Shown here: positions 43,454-53,218 of the stretch, piece after piece
How the letters are laid out: every line of letters starts with the position of its first letter
Position numbering within the stretch: the stretch's first letter is position 1
Assembly (NCBI RefSeq): GCF_947495825.1
Contig: NZ_CANMAH010000005.1
Span: forward strand, 62,001-126,000
Direction: 5' to 3'
Source of the DNA: an uncultured Psychrobacter sp.
GTDB lineage: Bacteria; Pseudomonadota; Gammaproteobacteria; Pseudomonadales; Moraxellaceae
DNA length: 64,000 bases
Position numbers and translations under genes: made by a program
The notes under the pieces: generated by a model
Databases searched by the model: none
What the model was told of the DNA's origin: nothing
Seen by the model: only the letters and a program-made list of their open reading frames with translations

Positions 43454-43936
43454 ATGATAACGGATAGTGACATGCAACATTTGCGCCGCTGTGTTGAGCT
43501 TGCTGCTGAAGCGGTAGAAGCGGGCGATGAGCCATTTGGTAGTGTATTGGTCGATGTCGAGGGTCGTGTGTTGCATGAAGATCGTAACCGTGCCAATACA
43601 GTCGACGCAACTTATCATCCTGAGATTGCCGTTGCAAAATGGGCGGCTCAAAACATGGACCCCGATGCGCGTGCAAAAGCGGTGGTCTATACCTCGGGCG
43701 AGCACTGCGCTATGTGCTCAGCGGCTCATGCTTGGGCAGGATTGGGGCGTATTGTTTACGTTAGCTCATCGAAACAATTGGGCGAATGGATGGAGGAGAT
43801 GGGCGTCGAATCCTCCTCTCCTATCAATACCTTATCGATTCAGGAAGTGGCTCCGAACATACCAGTAGATGGCCCAGTTGCCGGTTTGGATGACAAAGTA
43901 AAAGCGTTACAACGACGCGCGCTCCAAAAAGGCTAA
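43454..43936 (+). CDS. Nucleoside deaminase (cytidine/deoxycytidylate deaminase fold)
   Basis: A 160-residue CDA-fold protein. The zinc site reads YHPEIAVAKWAAQ (His-Pro-Glu instead of the usual His-Ala-Glu) and GEHCAMCSAAHAW (the CxxC half). The substrate may be guanine or another nucleobase/nucleoside; it is not TadA, which has HAE and PCxMCxGA. It starts 73 bp after the UPF0149 gene and ends 35 bp before argE on the same strand, so read-through is possible. Confidence 0.87.
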   Translation: MITDSDMQHLRRCVELAAEAVEAGDEPFGSVLVDVEGRVLHEDRNRANTVDATYHPEIAVAKWAAQNMDPDARAKAVVYTSGEHCAMCSAAHAWAGLGRIVYVSSSKQLGEWMEEMGVESSSPINTLSIQEVAPNIPVDGPVAGLDDKVKALQRRALQKG

Positions 43937-43971
43937 TGCTTGTTTATTTTATATCGTAATAAGGATGTTTT

Positions 43972-45207
43972 ATGACTATAAAGAATAGTAACGACGATGA
44001 CGTCCAAACCTTGTCTCATGTGACGTATCCTGCGCAAAGCATCGATTGGCTAAAGCGTCTGATAGGCTTTGATACGGTCAGTCGCCATTCCAATTTAGCG
44101 TTGATCGAAGATGTACAAGCCTATTGTGAGCAATTGGGCTTATCGGTGGATTTGACCTTTAATGAGGCTAAAAATAAAGCCAATTTATTTGTCACTGTGC
44201 CAGCAGGAGCTAACGCTGATGAAGTGAACCATGGGCTTGTACTATCTGGTCATACAGATGTCGTGCCTGTCGATGGGCAGGACTGGAGCTCCGATCCATT
44301 TAAAGCGACGATTCGCGGCGATAAACTCTATGGACGCGGGTCGTGCGATATGAAAGGCTTTATTGCCTGTAGCTTAACGGTGCTACCTAAAGCAGTAGAA
44401 TTATCTAAATCGGGTAAGCTGAGCCGTCCGCTGCATCTGGCACTATCCTTTGATGAAGAGGTAGGCTGTTTGGGCGCGCCGCTGATTTTAGCGGATATCG
44501 AGGCGCGCGGTATCACTCCTGATTATTGTATCGTCGGTGAGCCAACCAATATGACGGTGGTTGTGGCACATAAAGGCATTGCTGTTTATCGCTGCCGCGT
44601 CCATGGCAAGTCTGCGCATTCATCATTGACCAAACAGGGCGTCAATGCCATCAGCTATGCCAGTCGTCTAATCGGCTATGTCGATGAGTTGTCGGAAGAG
44701 ATTAGTCAGCGTGATGACAACGATGACATGTTTGATGTGCCTTTTTCAACCATGTCAGTGGGTACAATAAAAGGCGGCACGGCGACCAATATCGTACCCA
44801 ATCTGTGCGAGTTCACCTTTGACTATCGTAATTTGCCGCACATGACGCAAGAGGATATTGTAGCGCCCATCCAAGCTAAAATTGCCGAGCTAAACGCGCA
44901 GATGCAAGCGCGGTCTCCTGAAACCGGTATCGAGCTGATACAAGAAGAGGGCGTACCAGCAATGAACGATAATAATAATGATGAGCTACAAGCGCTGATA
45001 GCGGCACTAACGGGCGATGATGAGCGTCACAAAGTGGCGTATGCCACCGAAGGCGGGCAATTTACTAACGCTGGCATTCCGACCATTATTTGCGGCCCAG
45101 GGAGCATTGAGCAGGCGCATAAAGCCGATGAGTTCGTGGCATTGAATGAGATTGCGCGCTGTGATGAGTTTTTACAAAAACTGCTCAACAGCTGTGTGGC
45201 CAGTTAA
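43972..45207 (+). CDS. argE: Acetylornithine deacetylase (ArgE)
   Basis: A 411-residue M20-family metallohydrolase that removes acetate from N-acetylornithine in arginine synthesis. SGHTDVVPVDGQDWSSDPF gives the first metal His and the catalytic Asp, GRGSCDMKGF the bridging Asp, FDEEVGCLGAP the general-base Glu, and CIVGEPTNM the next ligand; the last His is in GSIEQAHKADEF. Arginine can alternatively be made through ArgJ, so other deacylation substrates remain possible. Confidence 0.92.
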   Translation: MTIKNSNDDDVQTLSHVTYPAQSIDWLKRLIGFDTVSRHSNLALIEDVQAYCEQLGLSVDLTFNEAKNKANLFVTVPAGANADEVNHGLVLSGHTDVVPVDGQDWSSDPFKATIRGDKLYGRGSCDMKGFIACSLTVLPKAVELSKSGKLSRPLHLALSFDEEVGCLGAPLILADIEARGITPDYCIVGEPTNMTVVVAHKGIAVYRCRVHGKSAHSSLTKQGVNAISYASRLIGYVDELSEEISQRDDNDDMFDVPFSTMSVGTIKGGTATNIVPNLCEFTFDYRNLPHMTQEDIVAPIQAKIAELNAQMQARSPETGIELIQEEGVPAMNDNNNDELQALIAALTGDDERHKVAYATEGGQFTNAGIPTIICGPGSIEQAHKADEFVALNEIARCDEFLQKLLNSCVAS

Positions 45208-45248
45208 AGCAGTAAGCAGTTCTTTTTTGTTATGAAGTAGCATAAAAT

Positions 45249-45285
45249 ATACCGTCTTTATGGCGGTATTTATTTTTTGCTTCTT
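45249..45285 (+). terminator. Weak terminator after argE
   Basis: ATACCG with CGGTAT (about 45249-45254 and 45264-45269) followed by TTATTTTTT; a short stem. Confidence 0.5.
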
Positions 45286-45331
45286 TTGCGTTTATGCCAT
45301 TTATTTTAAATAAAAGAGTAGGGGTTGGTTG

Positions 45332-46063
45332 ATGTCTTGGCATCTGTTTGCGGTATTTTTTGCAAGTACGTTTTTTATTTCAGCGACCCCTGGTCCCAAT
45401 ATGTTATTAGCGTTCCAGTATGGGATGAACTATGGGGTCAAGCGGACACTATGGACGCTGGCTGGGTTAAGTCTTGGTTTGTTTATACTGCTATTATCGA
45501 CTTTACTTGGATTGGATGTGATCAGCCGCCAGTCCCCTTGGCTACTTACAGTGATTAAAGCAGTTGGCGCAGTATATCTAATTTATTTGGGTATCAGCTC
45601 GTGGCGCGATGCTAGTGAAGGCAGTTTGATGAGCGATGCCCGTGAGATAAGCGAGGAGGTGGCAGCTGACTATCCCACTACTATGCAACCTACGGCTGAT
45701 ATGCCCAGACCGCGCTCGCTATCTAGCGCAGCAGTTAAGGTCTCTCCGAGCAACACGACCTTGTTTCGTACTGGTATCTGGGTATCGCTGTCTAATCCAA
45801 AAGCCATTTTGTTCTTTGCTGCGTTCTTTCCTAAGTTCCTCAATTTTAGTGCGCCTTTGTGGCCACAATATGTGGTATTGACTATAGGTTTGTTTTTGAG
45901 CGAGACAATCTGGCAGATAGTTTATACCCTAGGTGGTACAAAGCTCGCAAGCTGGCTCGATGTTGGAAATCGCTTAGTGTGGCTTAATCGTGGTTGTGGG
46001 GTGATATTTATATTAATTGCGGCAGCGCTATTGGCTGAAGTGCTCAATAGCTTTATGGTTTAA
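45332..46063 (+). CDS. LysE-family amino acid exporter
   Basis: A 244-residue inner-membrane protein: LysE/RhtB pattern FFISATPGPNMLLAFQYGMNYG at the start, LIYLGISSWRDA, and NPKAILFFAAFFPKFLNF in the second half, with six predicted helices. A polar loop of about 45 residues (around 95-140) makes it longer than the usual ~205. The substrate, possibly an amino acid or homoserine lactone, is unknown. ATG 45332 follows GGGG weakly. Confidence 0.87.
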   Translation: MSWHLFAVFFASTFFISATPGPNMLLAFQYGMNYGVKRTLWTLAGLSLGLFILLLSTLLGLDVISRQSPWLLTVIKAVGAVYLIYLGISSWRDASEGSLMSDAREISEEVAADYPTTMQPTADMPRPRSLSSAAVKVSPSNTTLFRTGIWVSLSNPKAILFFAAFFPKFLNFSAPLWPQYVVLTIGLFLSETIWQIVYTLGGTKLASWLDVGNRLVWLNRGCGVIFILIAAALLAEVLNSFMV

Positions 46064-46102
46064 AATAAGTCGTTTGTTATTTAGAAACTTATCATTGCGT
46101 CA

Positions 46103-46146
46103 TAAAAAAGCCGTTCACTATTGATAGTTAACGGCTTTTTTATTTT
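46103..46146. terminator. Bidirectional terminator between LysE and miaB
   Basis: AAAAAAGCCGTT-...-AACGGCTTTTTT hairpin between convergent genes. Confidence 0.9.
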
Positions 46147-46173
46147 ATTGCGATAGCTTTGAATCAATAGCTG

Positions 46174-47655
46174 TCAAGCCAAAACCTCAACCAGCTCACC
46201 CTTGACCATATGCGGACTTACAAAGTCAGTGATGCGAACGCTAACGATTTTGCCAAGTAGCTGATCTATTTGTTCCATATCATAAGGGAACATAACAGTG
46301 CGTGTATTATCCGCTGTGCCGATTAGGCAATCTGGATGACGATCTGCAACTTGTTCAACCAACACGCGAGTCGTCGTGCCGACCATCTCATGAGTTTTAG
46401 CAAGCGTTGAGTCAATGATGACTTGTTGAAATTCAGCCAAACGCTCTTTTTTGGTGGTAAAGCTCACATCGTCAGGCAACTCTGCTGCTGGTGTGCCCGG
46501 ACGCTTAGAATAGATAAAGCTATAAGAGTGATCGAAGTTTAGCTCTTTTGCTAAGTTTAATGTATCTTGGAAGTCTTGATCGGTCTCACCAGGGAAGCCA
46601 ATGATAAAGTCGCTCGACAGATGAATATCAGGACGAATAGCTTTGAGTTTATTAATCTGATTGATATAAACATCGATCGTATGATTGCGTTTCATCGCTG
46701 CAAGGATATTGTTTGAGCCGCTTTGCACAGGTAGATGCAGGTGGGATACCAGCTCTGGTAATTGCGCATAAGCATCAATGATATCATCAGTAAACTCTAG
46801 CGGATGGCTTGTGGTATAGCGAATACGTTCAACGCCATCGATATGTGATACATAGTGCAAAAGCTCAGCGAAACGGCAAATACTGCCATCATCTTTTTCA
46901 CCGCGATAACCATTGACGTTTTGACCGAGCAAGTTAATCTCACGTATACCTTGCGCAGCCAAACTGTCAATCTCAGCCAATACATCGTCCAACGGACGTG
47001 ACAATTCTTCGCCGCGTGTATAAGGAACCACACAAAACGAGCAATATTTTGAGCAGCCCTCCATAATAGAAACAAAGGCCTTATAACCCTCTACCTTTGG
47101 CTCAGGCAAAAAGTCAAACTTTTCGATACTAGGAAAAGAGATGTCAATGGTGCCAATGCGGTTTTTGGGCGAGATATTACGTTGCTCGCTTGATTGATCA
47201 TACAGTTCTGGCAGACGGTGCAAGGTCTGCGGCCCAAATATCATATCGACGTAAGGGGCGCGTTTTTGAATATTATCCCCTTCTTGCGAGGCCACGCAGC
47301 CACCGACGCCGATAACTAAGTCTGGACGTTTCTCTTTTAATTTACGCCAGCGACCCAATTCTGAAAAGACTTTTTCTTGCGCTTTTTCGCGGATTGAGCA
47401 GGTATTCATCAAAAGCACATCAGCTTCATCAATGTCTTGTGTCACTACCATGCCGTGTGAGTCGCCCAGCACATCGAGCATTTTGTCAGAGTCATAAACG
47501 TTCATCTGACAGCCTTGAGTCGTGATAAATACTTTTTTACTAGCAGTTGAGGCGGTTGCTGGATTTGTCTCTACGAGTGCATTGATAGCAGGCGCAGTGA
47601 CATCAGTTTTAGCACTAGCGTCAATGATGCGGGGGTCGAATACAGAAACACTCAT
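46174..47655 (-). CDS. miaB: tRNA-2-methylthio-N6-dimethylallyladenosine synthase (MiaB)
   Basis: A 493-residue radical SAM methylthiotransferase that adds a thiomethyl group to i6A37 of tRNA. The N-terminal auxiliary cluster Cys are 49 (TQGCQMN), 86 and 120; the radical SAM cluster is C201-xxx-C205-xx-C208 in [10 protein letters not shown], and a TRAM domain closes the protein. The first 40 residues are an extension rich in Ala/Thr. Monocistronic. Confidence 0.96.
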   Translation of the reverse strand: MSVSVFDPRIIDASAKTDVTAPAINALVETNPATASTASKKVFITTQGCQMNVYDSDKMLDVLGDSHGMVVTQDIDEADVLLMNTCSIREKAQEKVFSELGRWRKLKEKRPDLVIGVGGCVASQEGDNIQKRAPYVDMIFGPQTLHRLPELYDQSSEQRNISPKNRIGTIDISFPSIEKFDFLPEPKVEGYKAFVSIMEGCSKYCSFCVVPYTRGEELSRPLDDVLAEIDSLAAQGIREINLLGQNVNGYRGEKDDGSICRFAELLHYVSHIDGVERIRYTTSHPLEFTDDIIDAYAQLPELVSHLHLPVQSGSNNILAAMKRNHTIDVYINQINKLKAIRPDIHLSSDFIIGFPGETDQDFQDTLNLAKELNFDHSYSFIYSKRPGTPAAELPDDVSFTTKKERLAEFQQVIIDSTLAKTHEMVGTTTRVLVEQVADRHPDCLIGTADNTRTVMFPYDMEQIDQLLGKIVSVRITDFVSPHMVKGELVEVLA

Positions 47656-48174
47656 AAGTTAAAATCCACAATTATCAAAAATTATCAAAACATAGCGGCG
47701 ATAGGCCATGAATGCGTGGCGTATTTTATCATAACCATCTGCTAATGTGAAAAGTAACCGTCGCGTATCAACCATAATTGGCATAAATTATTTATAATAC
47801 TATCAATTGCTTATCAGAATTTTTTTAGGTATTTAACACATATTATAAAGTTGGCGTCATATCATCTCTGTGTTACACGCCACTCTCTTATTTATTAACG
47901 AATAGTAATGGCGCTGGTTGCAGGTCAGATGAATGTAGTATGATGAATGCTATGCTATAAACACAGTACATTGTTCTGGTCTTGATTCAATTTGATAAAT
48001 AATAGGTTTATTATTATATGAATGAAAAGATAGTCAGTGTTAACATAGATAGCATTTTTAATTTCAAAGCTGAGTTTTTAAAGTTAGCACAAAAAAGTTA
48101 GTGCAGATGGAAGAGCCAAAGCGACATAGATAGTCTTGGCGGTAAATGATGATTAAAACACAAAGAGAGCAAGT
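47656..48174. other. 519-bp intergenic region between miaB and lytic transglycosylase
   Basis: Divergent promoters are expected here. I see no gene or structure; the only plus-strand frame, 48019-48102, is 27 codons with no ribosome binding site. Confidence 0.5.
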
Positions 48175-50301
48175 ATGAGAAAGCAGTCAGCTGCCAACCG
48201 CATTCAGAACGACAGTCAAGTTAATGATTTTGCTATGTCTAAACCTAAACGCCAATTGACTGCTATGGGCATGCAAACTCGCTCACTACGTATCGGTGCG
48301 CTAAGCTTAGTTACTGCCATGAGTGCGGCTGGGTTGTCACAGGTTGCCTGTGCGCAGCCTGCGACATCTTATGGTAGTAGCTACCAGCAAGATAACAGTG
48401 TGGATTATTTTACGTCGGCTGCACAAGCGGCAGATCGCGGGGACATTAATGCACTGTTCAATTATGAGCAGTTGATGAGTGGTGGATTATTTGCTATGTA
48501 TCCGACCTATTGGCGTATGAATCTGGACTTGGAAGCGCAAAGCCCTGCTGCCGTGTCGCAGTTCGTTCGTCAGTATCCTAATACGGTAATGGCTGAAAAA
48601 TTGGTCGCTGATTTTGCCGAAACAAAAGCAGCTTTAGGCGACTACGCTTCGGTACGTCAAATTGCTAACTTAGTAACAAATGGCGATCGTAGCGAGCGCT
48701 GTGCAATTGCACTTGGGTTTAATAATGGCGGTGATACGATGCGTGCGTTGGCAGAAAAGCCAGATGTTTGGTTGAACACCCTTAAGCAGCCTGCACTGTG
48801 TGATCAGCTCGCCACTGAACTTAATAATAATGCACTTGTTAGTAATCAAGACCGCGCCGCCCGTCTCAAACGTATGTTACGTAAAGGTAAGACAGGCGAT
48901 ATCATGGCACTATCATCACGTCTTGGTACGCCGATTCCTTATTCTACCCTAAGTGAAATTCAGCTTAATCCAAGTGCTTATTTTGGACGATTTGGTATGC
49001 AACCAAACAACCAAACCAATCAGTATTTATATCTATATGCTATAGGACGACTTGCTGAAAAATCATACCGCGAAGCTGCTCTGCAGTTGGATTTTGATAT
49101 AAAACAAGACAATCGACGTTCAACTAAGTTATTGAATGATGACACACGCCGCTACGCTTACCGCATTCTTGGGGTAGAGCGTATGAGCCATACCACTGAT
49201 GATGGTTTTAGCGCTGAGGCTATCGACTGGTTTCGCAACAGCTTAGACGATGATTTTAACTTTGAAGAAGCTGAAGATTATGCTAAAGCGGCTATTCGTT
49301 TTAGTCGCTGGGATGATGTGATCGAATCTATCTCACAAATGGATGCTGAGACTCAAAAACTCAATCAGTGGCAATACTGGTTGGCTCGCGCATACGAACA
49401 ATCAAGTGACAGCAGAAAGCGTAATACGGCTAAGAAAATGTATCAACACCTAGCCAAAAGTAACGATTATTATGGTTTGATGGCAAAAGATAAAGTTGGA
49501 CAGCGCTTTAATGCTAGTAGCTTAGGTGGTAGTAACTTGCCGAACGTAAGTACTGCTGACAGAGCTCGTGTTTTACAAGACCAACATTTTGCACGCGCTT
49601 TTGCTTTATATAACGCTGATGCTAGCCGTGCCTATGCCAACCGCGAATGGAACTGGGCAGTTAAGCAAGCACGTGATAACCGTGATGATGGTCTAATTAT
49701 TGCAGCGGCTCGTCAAGCGCATGATATGGGTTGGCTCGATCGCGCTATCTATGCAGCGGACAATACTGAGAGAGTAAACAGCTTGGCGCTATCGTATCCA
49801 ATGCCGCATCAAGATGCAGTAGTACGTTATAGTCAGTCAGCAGGTATTGATCCAGCGTGGGCTTATGGCATTATGCGTCAAGAGAGTCGGTTTGTGACGT
49901 CAGCACGTTCTAACGTTGGTGCTAGTGGCCTTATGCAAATCATGCCAGGCACCGCAAAATATATCGCACGTAATCTAGGCGAGTCGTATAGTGCCAGTCG
50001 CGCCAATAGTGGAGATACTAATATCCGCTATGGCACATGGTATATGAGTGATATATTAGGTAAACTAAATTATCAGCCTGTACTGGCAACGGCAGGTTAC
50101 AACGCTGGCCCTAACAACGCCAAACGCTGGCAACCTACTTATGGTCCACTTGCTGCAGATCAGTATGTCGAATCGATAGCCTATCCTGAGACTCGCAATT
50201 ATGTAAAACATGTAATGGAGAATGCCACTGTTTATAGTAGCTTGTTAGGACGTACTAAGCCGATTAGTGAGCGTATGGGGACAGTTCCAGCAGCATTTTA
50301 G
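48175..50301 (+). CDS. Soluble lytic murein transglycosylase (Slt70-like)
   Basis: A 708-residue periplasmic enzyme. After a long, basic N-terminus comes a signal segment (about 39-60, ending VACAQ), then a long alpha-superhelical region, and the C-terminal SLT domain: catalytic Glu570 in MRQESRF, then GASGLMQIMPGTAKY and ATAGYNAGPNNAKRW. It cleaves peptidoglycan to 1,6-anhydromuropeptides, which AmpD (encoded 7 kb away) processes. The N-terminus before the signal is unusually long; the true start may be a later Met (residue 21 or 31). Confidence 0.92.
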   Translation: MRKQSAANRIQNDSQVNDFAMSKPKRQLTAMGMQTRSLRIGALSLVTAMSAAGLSQVACAQPATSYGSSYQQDNSVDYFTSAAQAADRGDINALFNYEQLMSGGLFAMYPTYWRMNLDLEAQSPAAVSQFVRQYPNTVMAEKLVADFAETKAALGDYASVRQIANLVTNGDRSERCAIALGFNNGGDTMRALAEKPDVWLNTLKQPALCDQLATELNNNALVSNQDRAARLKRMLRKGKTGDIMALSSRLGTPIPYSTLSEIQLNPSAYFGRFGMQPNNQTNQYLYLYAIGRLAEKSYREAALQLDFDIKQDNRRSTKLLNDDTRRYAYRILGVERMSHTTDDGFSAEAIDWFRNSLDDDFNFEEAEDYAKAAIRFSRWDDVIESISQMDAETQKLNQWQYWLARAYEQSSDSRKRNTAKKMYQHLAKSNDYYGLMAKDKVGQRFNASSLGGSNLPNVSTADRARVLQDQHFARAFALYNADASRAYANREWNWAVKQARDNRDDGLIIAAARQAHDMGWLDRAIYAADNTERVNSLALSYPMPHQDAVVRYSQSAGIDPAWAYGIMRQESRFVTSARSNVGASGLMQIMPGTAKYIARNLGESYSASRANSGDTNIRYGTWYMSDILGKLNYQPVLATAGYNAGPNNAKRWQPTYGPLAADQYVESIAYPETRNYVKHVMENATVYSSLLGRTKPISERMGTVPAAF

Positions 50302-50559
50302 ATTTAACAGTTAACCAGTTTTTTCTTATACTCATAATATGGAGTCAAAGGTTTGCTCAGTGGTAGTAAAGACCAAATAAAGTAACTTTACTACCTTGAT
50401 TATAGTCGTCATTCTTTACAAAGTTTTACTAAACGGTTTGTTCAGAATTGTTGCTTAAATTATTAGCATTTTACGTTCAGAAATTAGCTGCATTTTACTG
50501 TATGATGTTGCCTAAATGCTGCTGTTCATGTTTAATAACTATTGAGTATCTTTTTAATT

Positions 50560-51381
50560 ATGATAAATAATGGCCCCAATCGACCTGCGCACATATCCAC
50601 CGGATTTCAATTATCTGCTCGAATGTGTGTGCGTCAGTTTATGCGGGTATTTGATTTAACAGCTCAGTTATGGCGAAGTGCTATAAAGAGTAATGAGTTA
50701 CAAAGATATTGGTCGAGCAAGTATGAGAGCCGCAGCTTTGATAAAAGGCATCAATTAACCTTAAATATTATAGGTCTAATATTACTACAAGGCATATTGT
50801 CACTACCTGCGCAGGCAGCAAATGCTGTGCAATCTGGTCAAAGGGTGCTGATGATTGAGATGACTCCAGCGCTATGTAACCTACAGCCTTCAAGGGCTCG
50901 CATGCGCCAATGCTTAGAAGGTTACTCTTTGACGGTATCTGGGTTAGATATGGGATACGGTGAGCGCTGCGGCCGTGGTAGTGATCCGCGCTTGACGCCA
51001 CTGCAGTTAAAAGTCGTTAACCGTATCATGCCAGATACGACCGTACGTAGCCAAGCATGGCAACATCATGGTGCTTGTAGTCCGCTTAGTGCCAGTAGCT
51101 ATTTTCGTCAAATTACCAATTATGCAGGCGCCTTAAAGCTCCCTAGCGAATTAAATACAGGTAATAGTTATACGGTCTCAAAGTCTCGTTTTATCGGACA
51201 AATGCTACGTTTAAACAATGGCATGTCCTCTACTAGTATTGACTTAATTTGTCAGGCAGGTAGACGTCGTCAGTCTATCTTAACTGATATACATGTTTGT
51301 TATGATGGTAGTCAGTTTGGTAAATGCAACGAGGTCATCAACAGTTGTGGCAGTAACTTTATTATTTCAGGTGGTAAATAG
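50560..51381 (+). CDS. RNase T2-like protein lacking canonical catalytic residues
   Basis: A 273-residue protein from ATG 50560, with a hydrophobic segment at about 68-87 (IIGLILLQGILSLPAQA) that should export the rest. The mature part follows RNase T2 topology: PALCNLQPSRARMRQC and the CAS I-like LTVSGLD, then CAS II-like SQAWQHHGACSPLSASSYF. In the canonical enzyme CAS I has His where Ser127 is, and CAS II has HEWxKH; here it reads QAWQHH, so only His170 is kept. Probably catalytically inactive or with a changed function. The 67 residues before the hydrophobic segment suggest a later start or a signal anchor; a TTG lies 18 bases upstream. Confidence 0.72.
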   Translation: MINNGPNRPAHISTGFQLSARMCVRQFMRVFDLTAQLWRSAIKSNELQRYWSSKYESRSFDKRHQLTLNIIGLILLQGILSLPAQAANAVQSGQRVLMIEMTPALCNLQPSRARMRQCLEGYSLTVSGLDMGYGERCGRGSDPRLTPLQLKVVNRIMPDTTVRSQAWQHHGACSPLSASSYFRQITNYAGALKLPSELNTGNSYTVSKSRFIGQMLRLNNGMSSTSIDLICQAGRRRQSILTDIHVCYDGSQFGKCNEVINSCGSNFIISGGK

Positions 51382-51710
51382 TCACTATTATATCGTGCTG
51401 ATGGTAAGTACGAAGCTTATAAAAGATATCGATAAACAGCCAATCAAAGCAGTTTTCAACTTTTACAGTTCTTTTTTAATGAGACAGTAATTTTTGCTGA
51501 CAAACTTTTGTATGTATAAAATGTAACAATATAGACATTGCTAAGCACCTCGTTGTCCCTAGACGGTTTACCAAATGAAGTGCTACACTAGCTTTCGGTT
51601 TGTGACCGCTACCATTGAGCAAGTCTATATACCTCATTGAGCAAGTCCATATCTATCATGCCTGTCTGTATAATGATGACATTATCTAATAATTAATTAG
51701 GGAGTATTCT
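51382..51710. promoter_or_regulatory. mdh upstream region with an 18-bp direct repeat
   Basis: This 329-bp gap has a -10 like TATAAT at 51669-51674. Two copies of CATTGAGCAAGTCTATAT (51613-51630) and CATTGAGCAAGTCCATAT (51635-51652) occur with 22-bp period, differing at one base. The second copy overlaps the -35 position of that -10, which has no consensus -35. An activator or repressor site for mdh is likely. Confidence 0.55.
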
Positions 51711-52694
51711 ATGAAACAGCCTTTACGTGTTGCCGTGACTGGTGCTGCTGGTAATATCAGCTACGCGATGCTATTTCGTATTGCATCTGGTGAGATGCTA
51801 GGTAAAGATCAGCCAGTTATTTTGCAATTGCTTGAAATCACGCCAGCGCTTGATGCCCTAAAGGGTGTGGTTATGGAATTAGAAGATTGTGCATTCCCAT
51901 TATTGGCAGGTATCGTCCAAACTGATGATGCAAATGTGGCCTTCAAAGATGCTGATTACGCGTTACTCGTCGGTGCCCGTCCACGCGGCCCAGGTATGGA
52001 GCGTAAGGACTTACTAGAAGCCAACGCTGCGATCTTCTCAGCACAAGGTAAAGCATTGAACGAAGTGGCCAGCCGCGATGTAAAAGTATTGGTCGTCGGT
52101 AACCCTGCCAACACTAACGCGCTAATCGCCCAGCGTAATGCACCGGATCTTGACCCACGCAACTTTACTGCCATGACTCGTCTAGATCATAACCGTGCAA
52201 TGGCACAGCTGGCCGAAAAAACTGACAGCACTGTCAATGACATCAAAAACATGACCATTTGGGGCAACCACTCATCAACTCAGTACCCAGATCTGACCGC
52301 TTGTACAGTCAATGGTAAGCCAGCACTAGACTTGGTAGATCGCGACTGGTACGAAAACACTTATATCCCAGAAGTACAACAGCGTGGCGCGGCAATCATT
52401 AAAGCGCGCGGTGCCTCATCTGCTGCTTCTGCTGCCAATGCTGCCATCGCGCATATGCGTACGTGGGCACTAGGTACTGATGAAAATGATTGGGTATCGA
52501 TGGGTGTTTACTCAAACGGCGAATACGGCATCGCTGAAGGCCTTATCTACTCATTCCCATGCACGTGCAAAAACGGCGACTGGTCTATCGTAGATGGCGT
52601 TGATGTGTCATCAGATTTCTCAAAAGAGAAGATGGCAGCGACTGAGCAGGAGCTTAGCGAAGAGCGTGATGCGGTAGCACACCTACTACCATAA
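51711..52694 (+). CDS. mdh: Malate dehydrogenase
   Basis: A 327-residue NAD-dependent enzyme of the TCA cycle. The cofactor loop is [20 protein letters not shown] (about 9-28), the substrate-binding Arg are in [13 protein letters not shown], and the catalytic His is in [12 protein letters not shown]. It is of the 'cytoplasmic-type' LDH-like MDH group used by many proteobacteria rather than the enterobacterial one. It has a good ribosome binding site and a terminator, and is expected to be highly expressed. Confidence 0.97.
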   Translation: MKQPLRVAVTGAAGNISYAMLFRIASGEMLGKDQPVILQLLEITPALDALKGVVMELEDCAFPLLAGIVQTDDANVAFKDADYALLVGARPRGPGMERKDLLEANAAIFSAQGKALNEVASRDVKVLVVGNPANTNALIAQRNAPDLDPRNFTAMTRLDHNRAMAQLAEKTDSTVNDIKNMTIWGNHSSTQYPDLTACTVNGKPALDLVDRDWYENTYIPEVQQRGAAIIKARGASSAASAANAAIAHMRTWALGTDENDWVSMGVYSNGEYGIAEGLIYSFPCTCKNGDWSIVDGVDVSSDFSKEKMAATEQELSEERDAVAHLLP

Positions 52695-52731
52695 GTTGTT
52701 CATTAGCTTAAATTATTATATAGAGTAATTT

Positions 52732-52762
52732 AAAAGCCCTCTTATACGGAGGGCTTTTTTGT
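52732..52762 (+). terminator. Intrinsic terminator of mdh
   Basis: AAAAGCCCTC-TTATACG-GAGGGCTTTT then T residues. Confidence 0.92.
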
Positions 52763-52900
52763 GCCTTGGGTAGGTATTAATACAATTGATAACGTTAGAT
52801 AAACGTTGATTAACAGCGAATAAAAAAAAGCTTGCTACAATAAATGTGTTCGTTGAAATAATAAGTACAATCAAATTTGCATCATTTAAGGAGAGACAGT

Positions 52901-53140
52901 ATGTTGGGTGAACCTGAATATAGTATGAATGAGTTATTTGCTCAGTTAGGGCTGGATAGCTCTGATGAAGCGATTGAGCAGTTTATTGAAAAAAACAAAT
53001 TAGCGAAAGACGAAGAGCTAATCGATGCTCATATTTGGAATGACAATCAGCGAGCTTTTTTAAAAGAAGAATGGTTCAAAGACGCAGCTTGGGTTGAGAC
53101 TATTGACGAACTAAACGTACGCTTGCATCCGGATGCTTAA
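52901..53140 (+). CDS. DUF2789 small protein
   Basis: A 79-residue acidic protein with the DUF2789 pattern: MNELFAQLGLDSSDEAIEQFIEKNK, then FLKEEWFKDAAWVETIDELNVRLH at the end. Function is unknown. ATG 52901 has AAGGAGAG upstream; longer reading frames start at a GTG-less region without a ribosome binding site. It is monocistronic with a strong terminator. Confidence 0.85.
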   Translation: MLGEPEYSMNELFAQLGLDSSDEAIEQFIEKNKLAKDEELIDAHIWNDNQRAFLKEEWFKDAAWVETIDELNVRLHPDA

Positions 53141-53163
53141 AAAGACAGTAGATTGATTAAAAT

Positions 53164-53198
53164 AAAAACCCACAACCTTCAAGGTTGTGGGTTTTCAT
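53164..53198. terminator. Terminator after DUF2789 gene (also faces ribF)
   Basis: AAAACCCACAACCTT-CAA-GGTTGTGGGTTTT, a perfect hairpin between convergent genes. Confidence 0.92.
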
Positions 53199-53218
53199 TT
53201 ATATACAAGAAGCACGCT

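Noticed and set aside
48019-48102. 27-codon frame upstream of the lytic transglycosylase
   Set aside because: No ribosome binding site and no sequence features; likely chance in an AT-rich region.
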